Assembly (NCBI RefSeq): GCF_008705135.1
Contig: NZ_CP023694.1
Coordinates: forward strand, 6,553,001-6,617,000
Source of the DNA: Streptomyces coeruleorubidus
GTDB lineage: Bacteria > Actinomycetota > Actinomycetes > Streptomycetales > Streptomycetaceae
Direction of reading: 5' to 3'
Length of the DNA: 64,000 nt
Shown: positions 42,101 to 49,967 of the stretch, in pieces
How the letters are laid out: every line of letters starts with the position of its first letter
Position numbering within the stretch: the stretch's first letter is position 1
Translations under genes and position numbers: made by a program
Notes under the pieces: model-generated
Database searches by the model: none
What the model saw: only the letters and a program-made list of their open reading frames with translations
What the model was told of the DNA's origin: nothing

Positions 42101-42524
42101 CGTCGGCCGCCTCGTCGGTGGTCTTGCGGACCTGGGTGACGGTCGCCTTGTCCTGGGAGGTCTGGGCGCTGCCCTTCAGCAGGGGTGCCGCGGAGGTGTC
42201 GCGCTCGTTGTAGAGGGCGTTGGCGTACAGCAGGGAGGCCCGCACCAGACGCGCGGTGTTCTCCGCGTCCTCGGCCTCCTGCCAGGTGTCGATCGAGCTC
42301 TTCACCTGGAAGCCGCCCATGACGAGGCCGACCAGCACGGGTATGAGCAGGATGGCGTTGAGCCTGGTCGCCACTCGCCAGTTGCGCGGGGAGAGACGGC
42401 CGCCGCTCTCGGCGGGCGCGGCCGATGGTTCCGAACCCGGCACGGGGGCGGGCGCCGCTGTGCGCGGCGGCGGGGTGAAGTTGCCCCGGGCCGACGGCTC
42501 GGGACTGTTCTTGCTTCGCCTCAC
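39189..42524 (-). CDS. cvnA: conservon sensor kinase-like protein CvnA (downstream copy)
   Basis: 1111 residues from GTG at 42524, with GAGAGG 11 bases upstream. One helix lies at about 56-72, then an extracytoplasmic nitrate/nitrite-sensor-like domain, a second helix near 390-410, a HAMP linker, the H-box region LFRLDHLATRMRRNGENLLV, and an ATPase domain with N-box LLAELLENATTFSSPQ and G1 DKGIGLT. A long low-complexity tail (about 750-1111) rich in Gln, Tyr and Glu ends with a conserved block (GLPRRVPKANL, then RGRLSNLRRG). Conservon sensors control development and antibiotic production. Confidence 0.93.
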   Translation of the reverse strand: MRRSKNSPEPSARGNFTPPPRTAAPAPVPGSEPSAAPAESGGRLSPRNWRVATRLNAILLIPVLVGLVMGGFQVKSSIDTWQEAEDAENTARLVRASLLYANALYNERDTSAAPLLKGSAQTSQDKATVTQVRKTTDEAADAFDAAAQNMPAKPGLERRLDLFRKAEPKLQTLRQVAYTSKLKGVQTEEGYVEIAHPLTEFANELGLGTGNITSYGRTVYAIELTKAASSLQRSIGMHILTKPGPDDGNLASQRIALSSYAYLERIAVQEYIGGGTEQDAAKLRAAEAKLKTDGAAMAREAKAKDPDYVPPPSKPETMVAAIATLQTTDPSARAALAEQGITADNWWAVNTLKFNAYEKIETDLADKAVSEASDIADDAQRDAYITGAAVVVALLLAFILAGAVARQMSRSMRQLRNAAFGIAEQRLPMLVDQLSRTDPGRVDTRVQAIPITTTDEIGEVARAFDQVHREAVRLAAEQALLRGNINAIFTNLSRRNQSLIEGQLTLITDLENNEADPDQLENLFRLDHLATRMRRNGENLLVLAGEEPGRRWDQPVPLVDVLRAASSEVEQYERIELSGVPEAEIHGRAVTDLVHLLAELLENATTFSSPQTKVRVTATRLPDGRVMIEIHDKGIGLTAEDFADINHKLANPPTVDAAISQRMGLFVVGRLSDRHGIRVQLRPSGEQAGTTSLVMLPDAITHGGGGEQHVDRDEFTVSQIIPEQNFGGENFNQQPMRTAAELGFDDSRYSDVPDDIRELDPVGRSLMREERRAALEAQSTQHPELPGRQSNQEPTEAPGYPDEYNGQQGYDAGQAYDTGQTGYPEQQPSAYDRQAPYEEQQASYQEQQASYEQQRQTAYEEPQRGAYDEQYYAPNGGLPQNDTFSPNGGYPDPSYAEPAQEEPPAQGAGAPGSFAAFEQRRYQDDWPQQDGYQNGYPSQYPSEAQETESAQAADASEQDRVGFDRPGQAQAAAPSLTDAGLPRRGSAASGANGTGGARHASQEPPASTPESNGDRDWRSANDERWQQASQLRKPKAGGVTSSGLPRRVPKANLIEGSAESTPQGGPQVSRAPEDVRGRLSNLRRGVQRGRSAGSETNGQGFGPDSTYNQER

Positions 42525-42902
42525 TCGACCAACAACCTCTCGGCGGTCGGCACCAACGTTGTGCCGCAGTTTCTCAGAGCCCGGTGATGCCATCGACTGA
42601 CGTGTACGTCATTGACTATTGGGCAGTTCAGGCATTCCAGCACGACGACCTGCGCTCTTCCAAACAGTCCGAGGTGGGGATTCCGAGGGATGTAAGCCCC
42701 AGATAAAACGGTCATAAAGAACGAGCCCCGCCAAAAGGCGGGGCGATTGTGCGCGCAGCGAGACCGGATGTGCGCGACGCGTGGCCGTACCACCAGATTC
42801 CTCTGCCGAAACGTTATGAACACCTTGGCCGACCGTGTCAAAGGACACAGTCGGCTCCGGTGCATCTACGACAACTGCCGTATTGCGCTTCTGAATTGGG
42901 TG
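42525..42902. other. inter-conservon region with promoter for the downstream cvnA
   Basis: No gene is seen. The 5' two-thirds should hold the promoter of the downstream conservon on the minus strand. A terminator for the upstream conservon lies within (listed separately). Confidence 0.5.
42725..42744 (-). terminator. terminator of the upstream conservon
   Basis: Perfect arms GCCCCGCC and GGCGGGGC enclose AAAA. On the minus strand the hairpin is followed by a U-rich stretch (TCGTTCTTT). It lies 158 bp after the CvnD stop. Confidence 0.75.
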
Positions 42903-43478
42903 CTACCTCAGTCGTGCCATCAGAGCGTGCTCGACCAGCGTGATCAGGGCACTCTTCGCGTCGGCCCGGTGCCGGGCGTCCGTCGTGATGATGGGGGCGT
43001 CCGGACCGATCTGGAGAGCTTCCCGCACCTCATCGGGGGTGTAGGGCTGCTGGCCGTCGAAGCCGTTGAGGGCGATGACGAAGGGCAGGCCGCTGTTCTC
43101 GAAGTAGTCGACCGCGGGGAAGCAGTCGGCGAGACGGCGGGTGTCCACCAGCACCACGGCGCCGATCGCGCCGCGCACCAGATCGTCCCACATGAACCAG
43201 AAGCGGTCCTGGCCCGGCGTACCGAAGAGGTACAGGATCAGGTCCTGGTCCAGGGTGATACGGCCGAAGTCCATGGCCACCGTGGTGGTGGTCTTGTCCC
43301 CGGTGTGCGTGAGGTCGTCGATGCCCGCGCTGGCGGAGGTCATCACGGCCTCCGTGCGCAGCGGGTTGATCTCCGAGACGGCGCCGACGAACGTGGTCTT
43401 GCCCACGCCGAAGCCGCCCGCCACCACGATCTTCGCGGAGGTGGTCGAACGACCCGCGTCAGAGCTTGCGAAGTCCAC
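42903..43478 (-). CDS. cvnD: conservon GTPase CvnD (upstream copy)
   Basis: 191 residues, P-loop GGFGVGKT at 21-28. Apart from residues 7-10 (SDAGRS versus SSGGPSRS) and two changes (Ile to Val, Thr to Ala), the protein is identical to the other CvnD 5 kb away. The DNA is also alike over most of its length. Conservon paralogues are otherwise much more divergent here, so recent duplication of this part or gene conversion is likely. It overlaps cvnC by 20 bp. Confidence 0.94.
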   Translation of the reverse strand: MDFASSDAGRSTTSAKIVVAGGFGVGKTTFVGAVSEINPLRTEAVMTSASAGIDDLTHTGDKTTTTVAMDFGRITLDQDLILYLFGTPGQDRFWFMWDDLVRGAIGAVVLVDTRRLADCFPAVDYFENSGLPFVIALNGFDGQQPYTPDEVREALQIGPDAPIITTDARHRADAKSALITLVEHALMARLR

Positions 43479-43854
43479 TGAGCACCCTTTCGAGCAGTGT
43501 CACGTCCGGTGCGCCGGTGGCATCGTCGCCGCCCGGCTGGTGGATCGCGACGAGACCGGCCTCCGCGAGGTCCGCGACCAGGATCCGCGCCACACCCAGC
43601 GGCATGTTGAGCAGGGCCGAGACCTCGGCGACCGACTTCACCTCACGGCACAGGTGGCAGATGCGCTGGTGCTCCGGGAGCAACCCCATGAGCGCCGCGG
43701 GATCGGCGGTCGTGCTGATCAGTGCCTCGATGGCCAGTTGGTAACGCGGCCGCGTCCGGCCGCCCGTCATGGCGTATGGCCGGACCAGCGGCTGGTCGCC
43801 CTCGTCCTCGTACGGCTCCGCGTACGGATCATGAGAGGCGGGGGGCGGGGTCAT
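43459..43854 (-). CDS. cvnC: conservon DUF742 protein CvnC (upstream copy)
   Basis: 131 residues. A short tail (MTPPPASHDPYAEPYEDEGD) precedes the domain QPLVRPYAMTGGRTRPRYQL with the CxxC pair ICHLCREVKSVAEVSALL. The DNA-binding-like domain is close to the downstream paralogue, but the N-terminal tail is unrelated. Confidence 0.93.
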   Translation of the reverse strand: MTPPPASHDPYAEPYEDEGDQPLVRPYAMTGGRTRPRYQLAIEALISTTADPAALMGLLPEHQRICHLCREVKSVAEVSALLNMPLGVARILVADLAEAGLVAIHQPGGDDATGAPDVTLLERVLSGLRKL

Positions 43855-43965
43855 GGGTCCTCCGGGCGGGACAGCAAGTCGGTCAGTCGAGCCGTCTGAC
43901 GAGGCCTGTGTGGGGTGTGTGGCGGCCGGACGGTGATGTGGTGAGACGGGTGGTGCCGGGGCCGA

Positions 43966-44388
43966 TCAATGGAGCAGACTGCCTTGGAGCTCAGCTCGCA
44001 GGTCGGGGGTGAGGACCGCGCCCGCGCGGTCGACCAGGAGCGCCATCTCGTAGCCGACGAGGCCGATGTCGCAGTCGGGGTGGGCGAGGACCGCCAGCGA
44101 CGAGCCGTCCGAGATGGACATGAGGAACATGAATCCCCGCTCCATCTCCACGACCGTCTGCGCGACATCGCCCCCCTCGAAGATCCGGGAGGCACCCGCC
44201 GTCAGGGACGTCAGGCCGGAGGCGACAGCCGCGAGCTGGTCCGCGCGGTCGCGCGGGAAGCCCTCCGACAGCGCCAGGAGGAGACCGTCGGCGGACACGA
44301 CGACGGTGTGGGACACCCCGGGGGTGTTGTCCACGAAGTTGGTGATCAACCAGTTCAGGTTCTGTGCCGCCTGGCTCATCGGACTCAA
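43966..44388 (-). CDS. cvnB: conservon roadblock/LC7 protein CvnB (upstream copy)
   Basis: 140 residues from TTG at 44388, which directly abuts the cvnA stop at 44389 with AGGAG upstream. The protein is nearly identical to the downstream CvnB over its first 60 residues, with differences around the EGGDVAQTVVEMERGFMFLM stretch. The stop-start junction implies coupling with cvnA. Confidence 0.92.
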   Translation of the reverse strand: MSPMSQAAQNLNWLITNFVDNTPGVSHTVVVSADGLLLALSEGFPRDRADQLAAVASGLTSLTAGASRIFEGGDVAQTVVEMERGFMFLMSISDGSSLAVLAHPDCDIGLVGYEMALLVDRAGAVLTPDLRAELQGSLLH

Positions 44389-47300
44389 CTAACGCTCCTG
44401 CTGGTGAGAGGGCCGAGGGAAGCTGCCGGTCTGGGTGGACCCGGCTTGACGACCCTGTGCAATACCGCGGCGGAGATTGGTCAGCCGACCGCGGACGTCA
44501 TCGGGGGCACGAGAGATCTGCGGACCGCTCTGCTGTGGTTGCTGCTGAGCCGTGCCCGGAACGAGGTTCGCCCGGGGCACCCGGCGCGGCAGGCCGGAGG
44601 TGGTGACACCGCCGGCGGCGGGCTGGCGGACGCGCTCGGCCTGGCGGACGAGGTCGTCGTTCGGCGAGCTGCGCCAGCCGGCGGGGGCGGACCGCTGCGG
44701 ACCGCCGGCTCCCTGCGGCTGCTGCGGGGCGGGAGCCGAGCCGTTGCTCTGCTGCTGCTCCTGCTGGCCGTGGAACCAGTTGGTCTCGAGCGTGTCGTAC
44801 AGCGGCGTACGCCCGTCGCCCGGACCGGACGCCGGCGGCAGGGCCTCGGGCTCCTGCCGTGCGGGCCGTGCCTGCGGGGCGGGCGGACGCGGGGCACCGA
44901 AGTCGGCTCCGCCCCGGGCGCCGTTGACCTGCGGCCGCTCGAACTGGCCCGTGCCCGCCGGGTCGGCCGGGGTGGCCGGACCGGGGAGGGTGGGCCGGCC
45001 GGAGCCGTTGTCCTGGCGCGGTGCGGGGTACTGACCGGTCGAGCCGTTGTCGTAGGACTGCGGAGACGGGTACTGGCCCGTGGAGCCGTTGTCCTGGCGC
45101 GGCGCGGGGTACTGACCGGTCGAGCCGTTGTCCTGCCGGGGCGCCGGGTACTGGCCCGTGGAGCCGTTGTCGTAGGACTGCGGAGCCGGGTACTGGCCCG
45201 TCGTGGACGACGGGTCGCGGTGGCCGGCCGGGGCGCCGTAGACGTCCGGGCGGACGAACTGGCCCGAACCCTGTGAACCGTCCGTGCCGGGAAGGCCGAA
45301 ACGGTCCGCGTGCTGGGGGCCGCCCGTGCCGTAGTCGGCCGGAGAGCCGGGGCCCTGCCGGTCGTCGTCGCGCGGCACGGCGGGGATCTCCGCCGTCGAA
45401 CCCGGGCCCTGGCGGTCGTCGATCCGCGGCATCTGAGAGGTACGGGAGACATCCGGCTCCTCGTGCCCGCGCGGGGTGTCCAGCGAGGCACGCGGCACCG
45501 GCGGCTGGGCGTTCTCGTCGCTCCAGCTCGGCACGCGGGGCTGCGGGTCACCGCCGGGCAGCTCGGCCCGCGGACCGCCGCGCGGCGGCAGCTGCGGCCG
45601 ACGGCCCTGACCCTGCTCGGCGTTGCCCGGGCGCTGCCGGCCCCTGCCCTGGCCCTGGTCCTGCGGTCCGTTCGTACCCGCGGCCTGCAGACCCTGCGGA
45701 GCACCCGGCGCCTGACCGTACCCGGCACCGGCAGGTGCCGGACGGCCCTGCGGCGGCGCGGGCGGAGCGCTCTGCTCGAACAACGACGGGGACTTGTCGG
45801 GACCCTGCGGTCCGCGCCCACCGCCCGGACGGCCACCGTCCGCGTCCCGCCCGGGCAGCGCGGCCCGCGGACCCTGGCCGGCGGCGAGCCGGCCACCGCC
45901 CGACGACGCACCGCCACCGAAGCCGCCACCGGAAGCACCGGCTCCGAGGGCGCCACCGCCCTGGCCGCCGGCACCGGCGGCACGCCGGGCCGCGGCCGCA
46001 CCGGCCGCGGCCTGCGCGGCGGCCGGACCGCTACCGCCGACCGGCGGCTGACCGCCCTGCTTGGGCTGGGGCTTCCTGCCGCCCTGGGCGACGTCGACGG
46101 GGAGCATGACCAGCGCGGTCGTACCACCGGAGTCGGACGGGCGCAGCTGGATGCGGATGCCGTGCCGCTGCGACAGCCGGCCGACCACGAACAGACCCAT
46201 GCGGCGGGAGACGGAGACGTCCACCGTCGGGGGAGAGGCGAGCCGCTCGTTGATCGCCGCCAGGTCCTCCGGCGACAGACCGATACCGGTGTCGTGGATC
46301 TCGATCAGGACGCGGCCGTCGGGCAGGGCGTGACCGGTGACCTTGACCTTGGTCTGCGGCGAGGAGAACGAAGTCGCGTTCTCCAGCAGCTCGGCGAGCA
46401 GGTGCACGAGGTCGTTGACCACGCGGCCGGCGACCTCGGTGGTCGGCACCGAGGCCAGCTCGATGCGCTCGTACTGCTCCACCTCGGAGGCGGCGGCACG
46501 CAGCACGTCGACCAGCGGGACCGGGCGGGTCCACCGGCGGCCGGGCTCCTCACCCGCGAGAACCAGCAGGTTCTCACCGTTACGGCGCATACGCGTGGCG
46601 AGGTGGTCGAGCTTGAACAGCGAGGACAGCTGGTCCGGGTCGGCCTCGCGGGACTCCAGTTCGGAGATCAGCGAAAGCTGGCGCTGGATCAGACCCTGGG
46701 AGCGGCGCGAGAGGTTGGTGAACATCGCGTTGACGTTGCCCCGCAGCAGGGCCTGCTCGGCGGCGAGGCGGACCGCCTCGCGGTGCACGTCGTCGAAGGC
46801 CGCGGCCACCCGGCCGATCTCGTCCCGGGAGTGCACACCGACCGACTCCACGGACGTGTCGACGTCCTGCGGGTCGGACTCGGAGAGCTGCTTGACCAGC
46901 TCGGGCAGCCGGTCGGAGGCGACCTTGGTCGCGGTCTCCTCCAGGCGGCGCAGCGAGCGGATCATGGAGCGGGCCACGACGAAGGCGCCGACCAGCGAGA
47001 CACCGAGCACGATGAGGATCAGGGCACCGGAGATGATCGCGTCGCGCTCGGTGGCGCTGCGCAGCTCGCGGGCCTTCTGTTCCATCTCCTCGAGCAGGGT
47101 GTGCTCGATGTTCTTCATCTGCTGGATCTTGGTGGAGCTGTCGTCCAGCCAGTCGCGGTAGGACCGCTTGTCCTGCTGGGCGAGACCGCTCGCGGAGACC
47201 AGGGCCCGGCCCGCGTAGGTGTCGGTCGCCTTGATCGTGGAGTTGCCGCCGTCCTCGATGGGCTTGAGCAGCTCGGCGGCGGCGTCCTCGCCGTAAATGC

Positions 47301-48225
47301 TCTTGAAGCTGCGGATCTCGGAATTCTGGCTCTCCAGGGCCGACTCGGCGTAGAGCCGGTCGTTCGGCGAGAGCTTGCCGGTGGTGGTGTTGCTCGCGGG
47401 CAGTGCCGCCGCCAGGGCCGCACGCTGGATCGAGGAGTACTCCTTGGCGGAGGAGAACGCCGCGAGCGCACGCGTGCGCTGGATCATGTCCGGGTTGCTG
47501 GTCGCCTCGGCCATGTCTTGGGAGAGGTCGATCAGGTTCTCGATCAGACGGTGGTACGCCTCGATCGTCTGCGTGGAGTTGTCCTCGGAGGCGTAGGCAC
47601 CCTTGCGGATCTGCTCCAGGTCGCCCAGCTCGCCGGCGAGCTGGATGAGGTACTCGCGGACGCCCTTGAGGTTGCCGTCCTTGCTGGCGCTGTCGATCTG
47701 CTCCGAACTGTCGAGGAAGTTCTTCCTCGCCCGGTCGGTCTTCTCGCGCAGGCCCTTGACCGTGAAGTCAGTCGACTTGCCACCGTGCGCCAGCGGGCCG
47801 GCCGACTGGTCGCGCTCCTCCTGGAGGGCGGCGGACAGCTCGGTGGCCTGCTTGGTCATGTCCGTCAGCAGCTTCATGTTGTCGAGCTGCTGAATGCTGT
47901 CCATGGAGTCGTTGATGCGCAGCGCGCCGAGCGAGGTGGCCGCGACCACCGGGAGGGCGAGCAGCGAGACCAGACGGGTGGAGATGCGCCAGTTGCGCAG
48001 AGCTATTCGCGGGCCGGGGCCGGCCGGGCCCGTCGGCGGCTTCAGGGCCGGGGCCGGGCTCGCGGGCCCCGTGGGGGCCGACGCGCCGGGGCGCCCGGGG
48101 CGTTCCCCGCCGTCACCCGCCGGGCCCTGGTTCTGGGCGTGCTGGGCCGAGGGACCTCGGTTGGTCCCGCCGTGCGGCTCCGGCTCCGCCGAAGCGCTGC
48201 CATCCCTCTTGAAACGTCCCTGCAC
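44389..48225 (-). CDS. cvnA: conservon sensor kinase-like protein CvnA (upstream copy)
   Basis: 1278 residues from GTG at 48225, chosen for the AGAGG ribosome site 11 bases upstream and its match in layout to the other CvnA. A Pro/Gly-rich cytoplasmic N-terminus of about 80 residues leads to a helix at about 84-101, the sensor domain, a second helix near 480-500, HAMP, and the ATPase domain (LLAELLENATSFSSPQ, DTGIGLS). The tail of about 480 residues contains repeats (about 45010-45240) and the same C-terminal block as its paralogue (GLPRRVPRANL, RGRLTNLRRG). Confidence 0.92.
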   Translation of the reverse strand: MQGRFKRDGSASAEPEPHGGTNRGPSAQHAQNQGPAGDGGERPGRPGASAPTGPASPAPALKPPTGPAGPGPRIALRNWRISTRLVSLLALPVVAATSLGALRINDSMDSIQQLDNMKLLTDMTKQATELSAALQEERDQSAGPLAHGGKSTDFTVKGLREKTDRARKNFLDSSEQIDSASKDGNLKGVREYLIQLAGELGDLEQIRKGAYASEDNSTQTIEAYHRLIENLIDLSQDMAEATSNPDMIQRTRALAAFSSAKEYSSIQRAALAAALPASNTTTGKLSPNDRLYAESALESQNSEIRSFKSIYGEDAAAELLKPIEDGGNSTIKATDTYAGRALVSASGLAQQDKRSYRDWLDDSSTKIQQMKNIEHTLLEEMEQKARELRSATERDAIISGALILIVLGVSLVGAFVVARSMIRSLRRLEETATKVASDRLPELVKQLSESDPQDVDTSVESVGVHSRDEIGRVAAAFDDVHREAVRLAAEQALLRGNVNAMFTNLSRRSQGLIQRQLSLISELESREADPDQLSSLFKLDHLATRMRRNGENLLVLAGEEPGRRWTRPVPLVDVLRAAASEVEQYERIELASVPTTEVAGRVVNDLVHLLAELLENATSFSSPQTKVKVTGHALPDGRVLIEIHDTGIGLSPEDLAAINERLASPPTVDVSVSRRMGLFVVGRLSQRHGIRIQLRPSDSGGTTALVMLPVDVAQGGRKPQPKQGGQPPVGGSGPAAAQAAAGAAAARRAAGAGGQGGGALGAGASGGGFGGGASSGGGRLAAGQGPRAALPGRDADGGRPGGGRGPQGPDKSPSLFEQSAPPAPPQGRPAPAGAGYGQAPGAPQGLQAAGTNGPQDQGQGRGRQRPGNAEQGQGRRPQLPPRGGPRAELPGGDPQPRVPSWSDENAQPPVPRASLDTPRGHEEPDVSRTSQMPRIDDRQGPGSTAEIPAVPRDDDRQGPGSPADYGTGGPQHADRFGLPGTDGSQGSGQFVRPDVYGAPAGHRDPSSTTGQYPAPQSYDNGSTGQYPAPRQDNGSTGQYPAPRQDNGSTGQYPSPQSYDNGSTGQYPAPRQDNGSGRPTLPGPATPADPAGTGQFERPQVNGARGGADFGAPRPPAPQARPARQEPEALPPASGPGDGRTPLYDTLETNWFHGQQEQQQSNGSAPAPQQPQGAGGPQRSAPAGWRSSPNDDLVRQAERVRQPAAGGVTTSGLPRRVPRANLVPGTAQQQPQQSGPQISRAPDDVRGRLTNLRRGIAQGRQAGSTQTGSFPRPSHQQER
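45010..45240 (-). repeat. coding repeats in the CvnA tail
   Basis: Five imperfect units of 13-14 codons encode TGQYPAPRQDNGS or TGQYPAPQSYDNGS alternately. The units are also alike at the DNA level, pointing to slippage or unequal exchange within the linker. The low-complexity unit has no predicted fold. Confidence 0.85.
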
Positions 48226-48826
48226 TAGCGTCGCAACCTCTGGACCAGGCGCCCCATCGCGTGAACGGTGGGGCACGGTGTCGGCGTTCTGGGGACGCCC
48301 TGAGTACGCCCCCGTGGTGGTCGTGAGTGACCGGCGCTGGCTCCCCCTTCTCACCGCCACTCGGCGCGTCTGTGCGCCCCCTGTGCGCCGGCTCGATCCT
48401 GCGGCGGTCCGTGGCATTCCAGCACAGCACAGGATCTCCAACAAGGCTCGTATGCCAGGCCGTGACATAGGTGACACCACGTGAGTGCCGAATCACCGGA
48501 CGTAGAGAGTGAGTTCGCCCATTTCGGGCGTATGCCCGCGAGTCGCCGAGGCCTCATGGGTGTCCCAGTCGCCATGATCAGCAGCGGAATGAGGGCTTCA
48601 GGGGGTCAATGTCCGTTTCGTTGAGGTCGGACGCGAGCCCGGATTGACCGATTTGCCCCCTGATTCGTGAGAAAACTCACATGCTGATCATGAAGTCCTC
48701 GCGATTACGCCGGGAATCCCATGTTTAGCCTGACGCTTTACAGAGATGGCAAAACCGACAACCCGCGCCCGTGCGAGGGTCCTCGCGCTCTCCCGGCGCC
48801 TGTCACAGAACAGGATCAAGTAAACA
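48226..48826. other. intergenic region upstream of the conservon and small protein
   Basis: About 600 bp without a convincing gene. The left part should carry the upstream cvnA promoter. The right part contains an A/T-richer stretch around 48690-48740 with a near-palindrome CATGCTGATCATG (48679-48691) and likely the promoter for the small gene at 48827. Confidence 0.45.
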
Positions 48827-49018
48827 GTGAAGACGACGACGATGTTCCACAAGATCGCCAACCCGCGACGCACGACGCTGGCGCACCTGGACGACGCCGA
48901 CGAACTGCAGACGCCGGAACTGCCGGAGCACCGCGTCGAACTCCCCACCCAGACTGCCAACCCCAAGCGCACCATCCTCACCGAGGTCCCCGTCGCGGCC
49001 GCCGCTGCCGCGGAGTGA
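48827..49018 (+). CDS. small protein with duplicated ANPxRTxL motif, unknown function
   Basis: 63 residues from GTG at 48827 (ATG at 48842 is an alternative). The motif IANPRRTTLAHLDDA appears near the N-terminus and TANPKRTILTEVPVA near the C-terminus, separated by an acidic, Pro-rich spacer (DELQTPELPEHRVELPTQ). No signal peptide or Cys is present. The two-motif pattern suggests a bivalent binding protein, or possibly a peptide precursor, but no modifying enzyme lies beside it. A good terminator follows, so it is a single-gene unit. Confidence 0.65.
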   Translation: MKTTTMFHKIANPRRTTLAHLDDADELQTPELPEHRVELPTQTANPKRTILTEVPVAAAAAAE

Positions 49019-49074
49019 CACCAGGGAGTACGCACACCGGCCGCCGGATGCTCACGGCGGCGGGACACAAGCAT

Positions 49075-49108
49075 CGAAGGGGCGTCCCGGCGACGGAGCG
49101 CCCCTTCG
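49075..49108 (+). terminator. terminator after the small protein gene
   Basis: Perfect 10-bp arms CGAAGGGGCG (49075-49084) and CGCCCCTTCG (49099-49108), 57 bp beyond the stop. Confidence 0.75.
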
Positions 49109-49190
49109 TGATGCGCGCGGCGCGGACCCTTCCCCGCGTTAGCCTGGAGCGTCAGACTCCAGCCGCTTCAGTCAAGGGGCCAAGCATCCC

Positions 49191-49967
49191 GTGCGCATCG
49201 CCAGATTCTCCATCGACGGGAACGTCGCCTTCGGCGCCATCGAGGGCGAGAAGCAGGACGAACTCGTCCTGGACATCATCAAGGGCATCCCGTTCGCGGA
49301 CTTCGAGCTCTCCGGCACGAAGGTGCCGGTCGGCAAGGTGAGGCTGCTGCCGCCGGTGCTGCCCAACAAGGTCGTGGCCTTCGGCCGCAACTACGCCGAG
49401 CACGCGAAGGAACTGGGCAACGAGGTCCCGCAGGCACCCTTCGCCTTCTTCAAGCCGTCCACCTCGGTGATCGGTCCCGGCGACGAGATCCAGTACCCCT
49501 CCTTCTCCGAGGAGGTGCACCACGAGGCCGAGCTGGCCGTGGTCATCGGCCGGATGTGCCGCGAGGTCCCGCGCGAGCGCGTCAAGGACGTGATCTTCGG
49601 CTACACCTGCGCCAACGACATCACCGCCCGCGACGTCCAGAAGCGCGAGAAGCAGTGGGCACGGGCCAAGGGCTTCGACACCTCCTGCCCGCTCGGCCCC
49701 TGGGTGGAGACGGACCTGGACCCGGGCGACCTGACCATCCAGCTCACGGTCAACGGCCAGCAGCGCCAGCTCGGCCGCACCAGCGAGATGGTCCACTCCA
49801 TCGAGGACCTGATCGTCAACATCTCCGAGGCCATGACGCTGCTCCCCGGCGACGTGATCCTCACGGGCACCCCGGCTGGGGTCGGCCCCCTGAACGTCGG
49901 CGACGAGGTCGCCGTCACCATCGAAGGCATCGGCACTCTCACCAACAAGGTTGTCAAGCGTGGCTAG
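49191..49967 (+). CDS. fumarylacetoacetate hydrolase family protein
   Basis: 258 residues from GTG at 49191, AAGGGG about 12 bases upstream. The family core is present: AFGRNYAEHAKELG, metal ligands in HHEAELAVVIG and DITARDVQKREKQWARAKGF, and LLPGDVILTGTPAGVGPL. Members hydrolyse C-C bonds in beta-diketones or decarboxylate oxaloacetate-like acids; the exact substrate is unassigned. The gene overlaps gltX by 8 bp, and this pairing is common in Streptomyces. Confidence 0.93.
   Translation: MRIARFSIDGNVAFGAIEGEKQDELVLDIIKGIPFADFELSGTKVPVGKVRLLPPVLPNKVVAFGRNYAEHAKELGNEVPQAPFAFFKPSTSVIGPGDEIQYPSFSEEVHHEAELAVVIGRMCREVPRERVKDVIFGYTCANDITARDVQKREKQWARAKGFDTSCPLGPWVETDLDPGDLTIQLTVNGQQRQLGRTSEMVHSIEDLIVNISEAMTLLPGDVILTGTPAGVGPLNVGDEVAVTIEGIGTLTNKVVKRG

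Noticed and set aside
38961..42587. Plus-strand open frame of about 1200 codons opposite cvnA
   Set aside because: Antisense of a conserved sensor kinase; Val/Leu/Arg-rich composition typical of mirror frames.
48226..48480. Extended N-terminus of the upstream CvnA beginning at 48480
   Set aside because: The GTG at 48225 has a ribosome site and matches the layout of the paralogue; the extension lacks conserved features.
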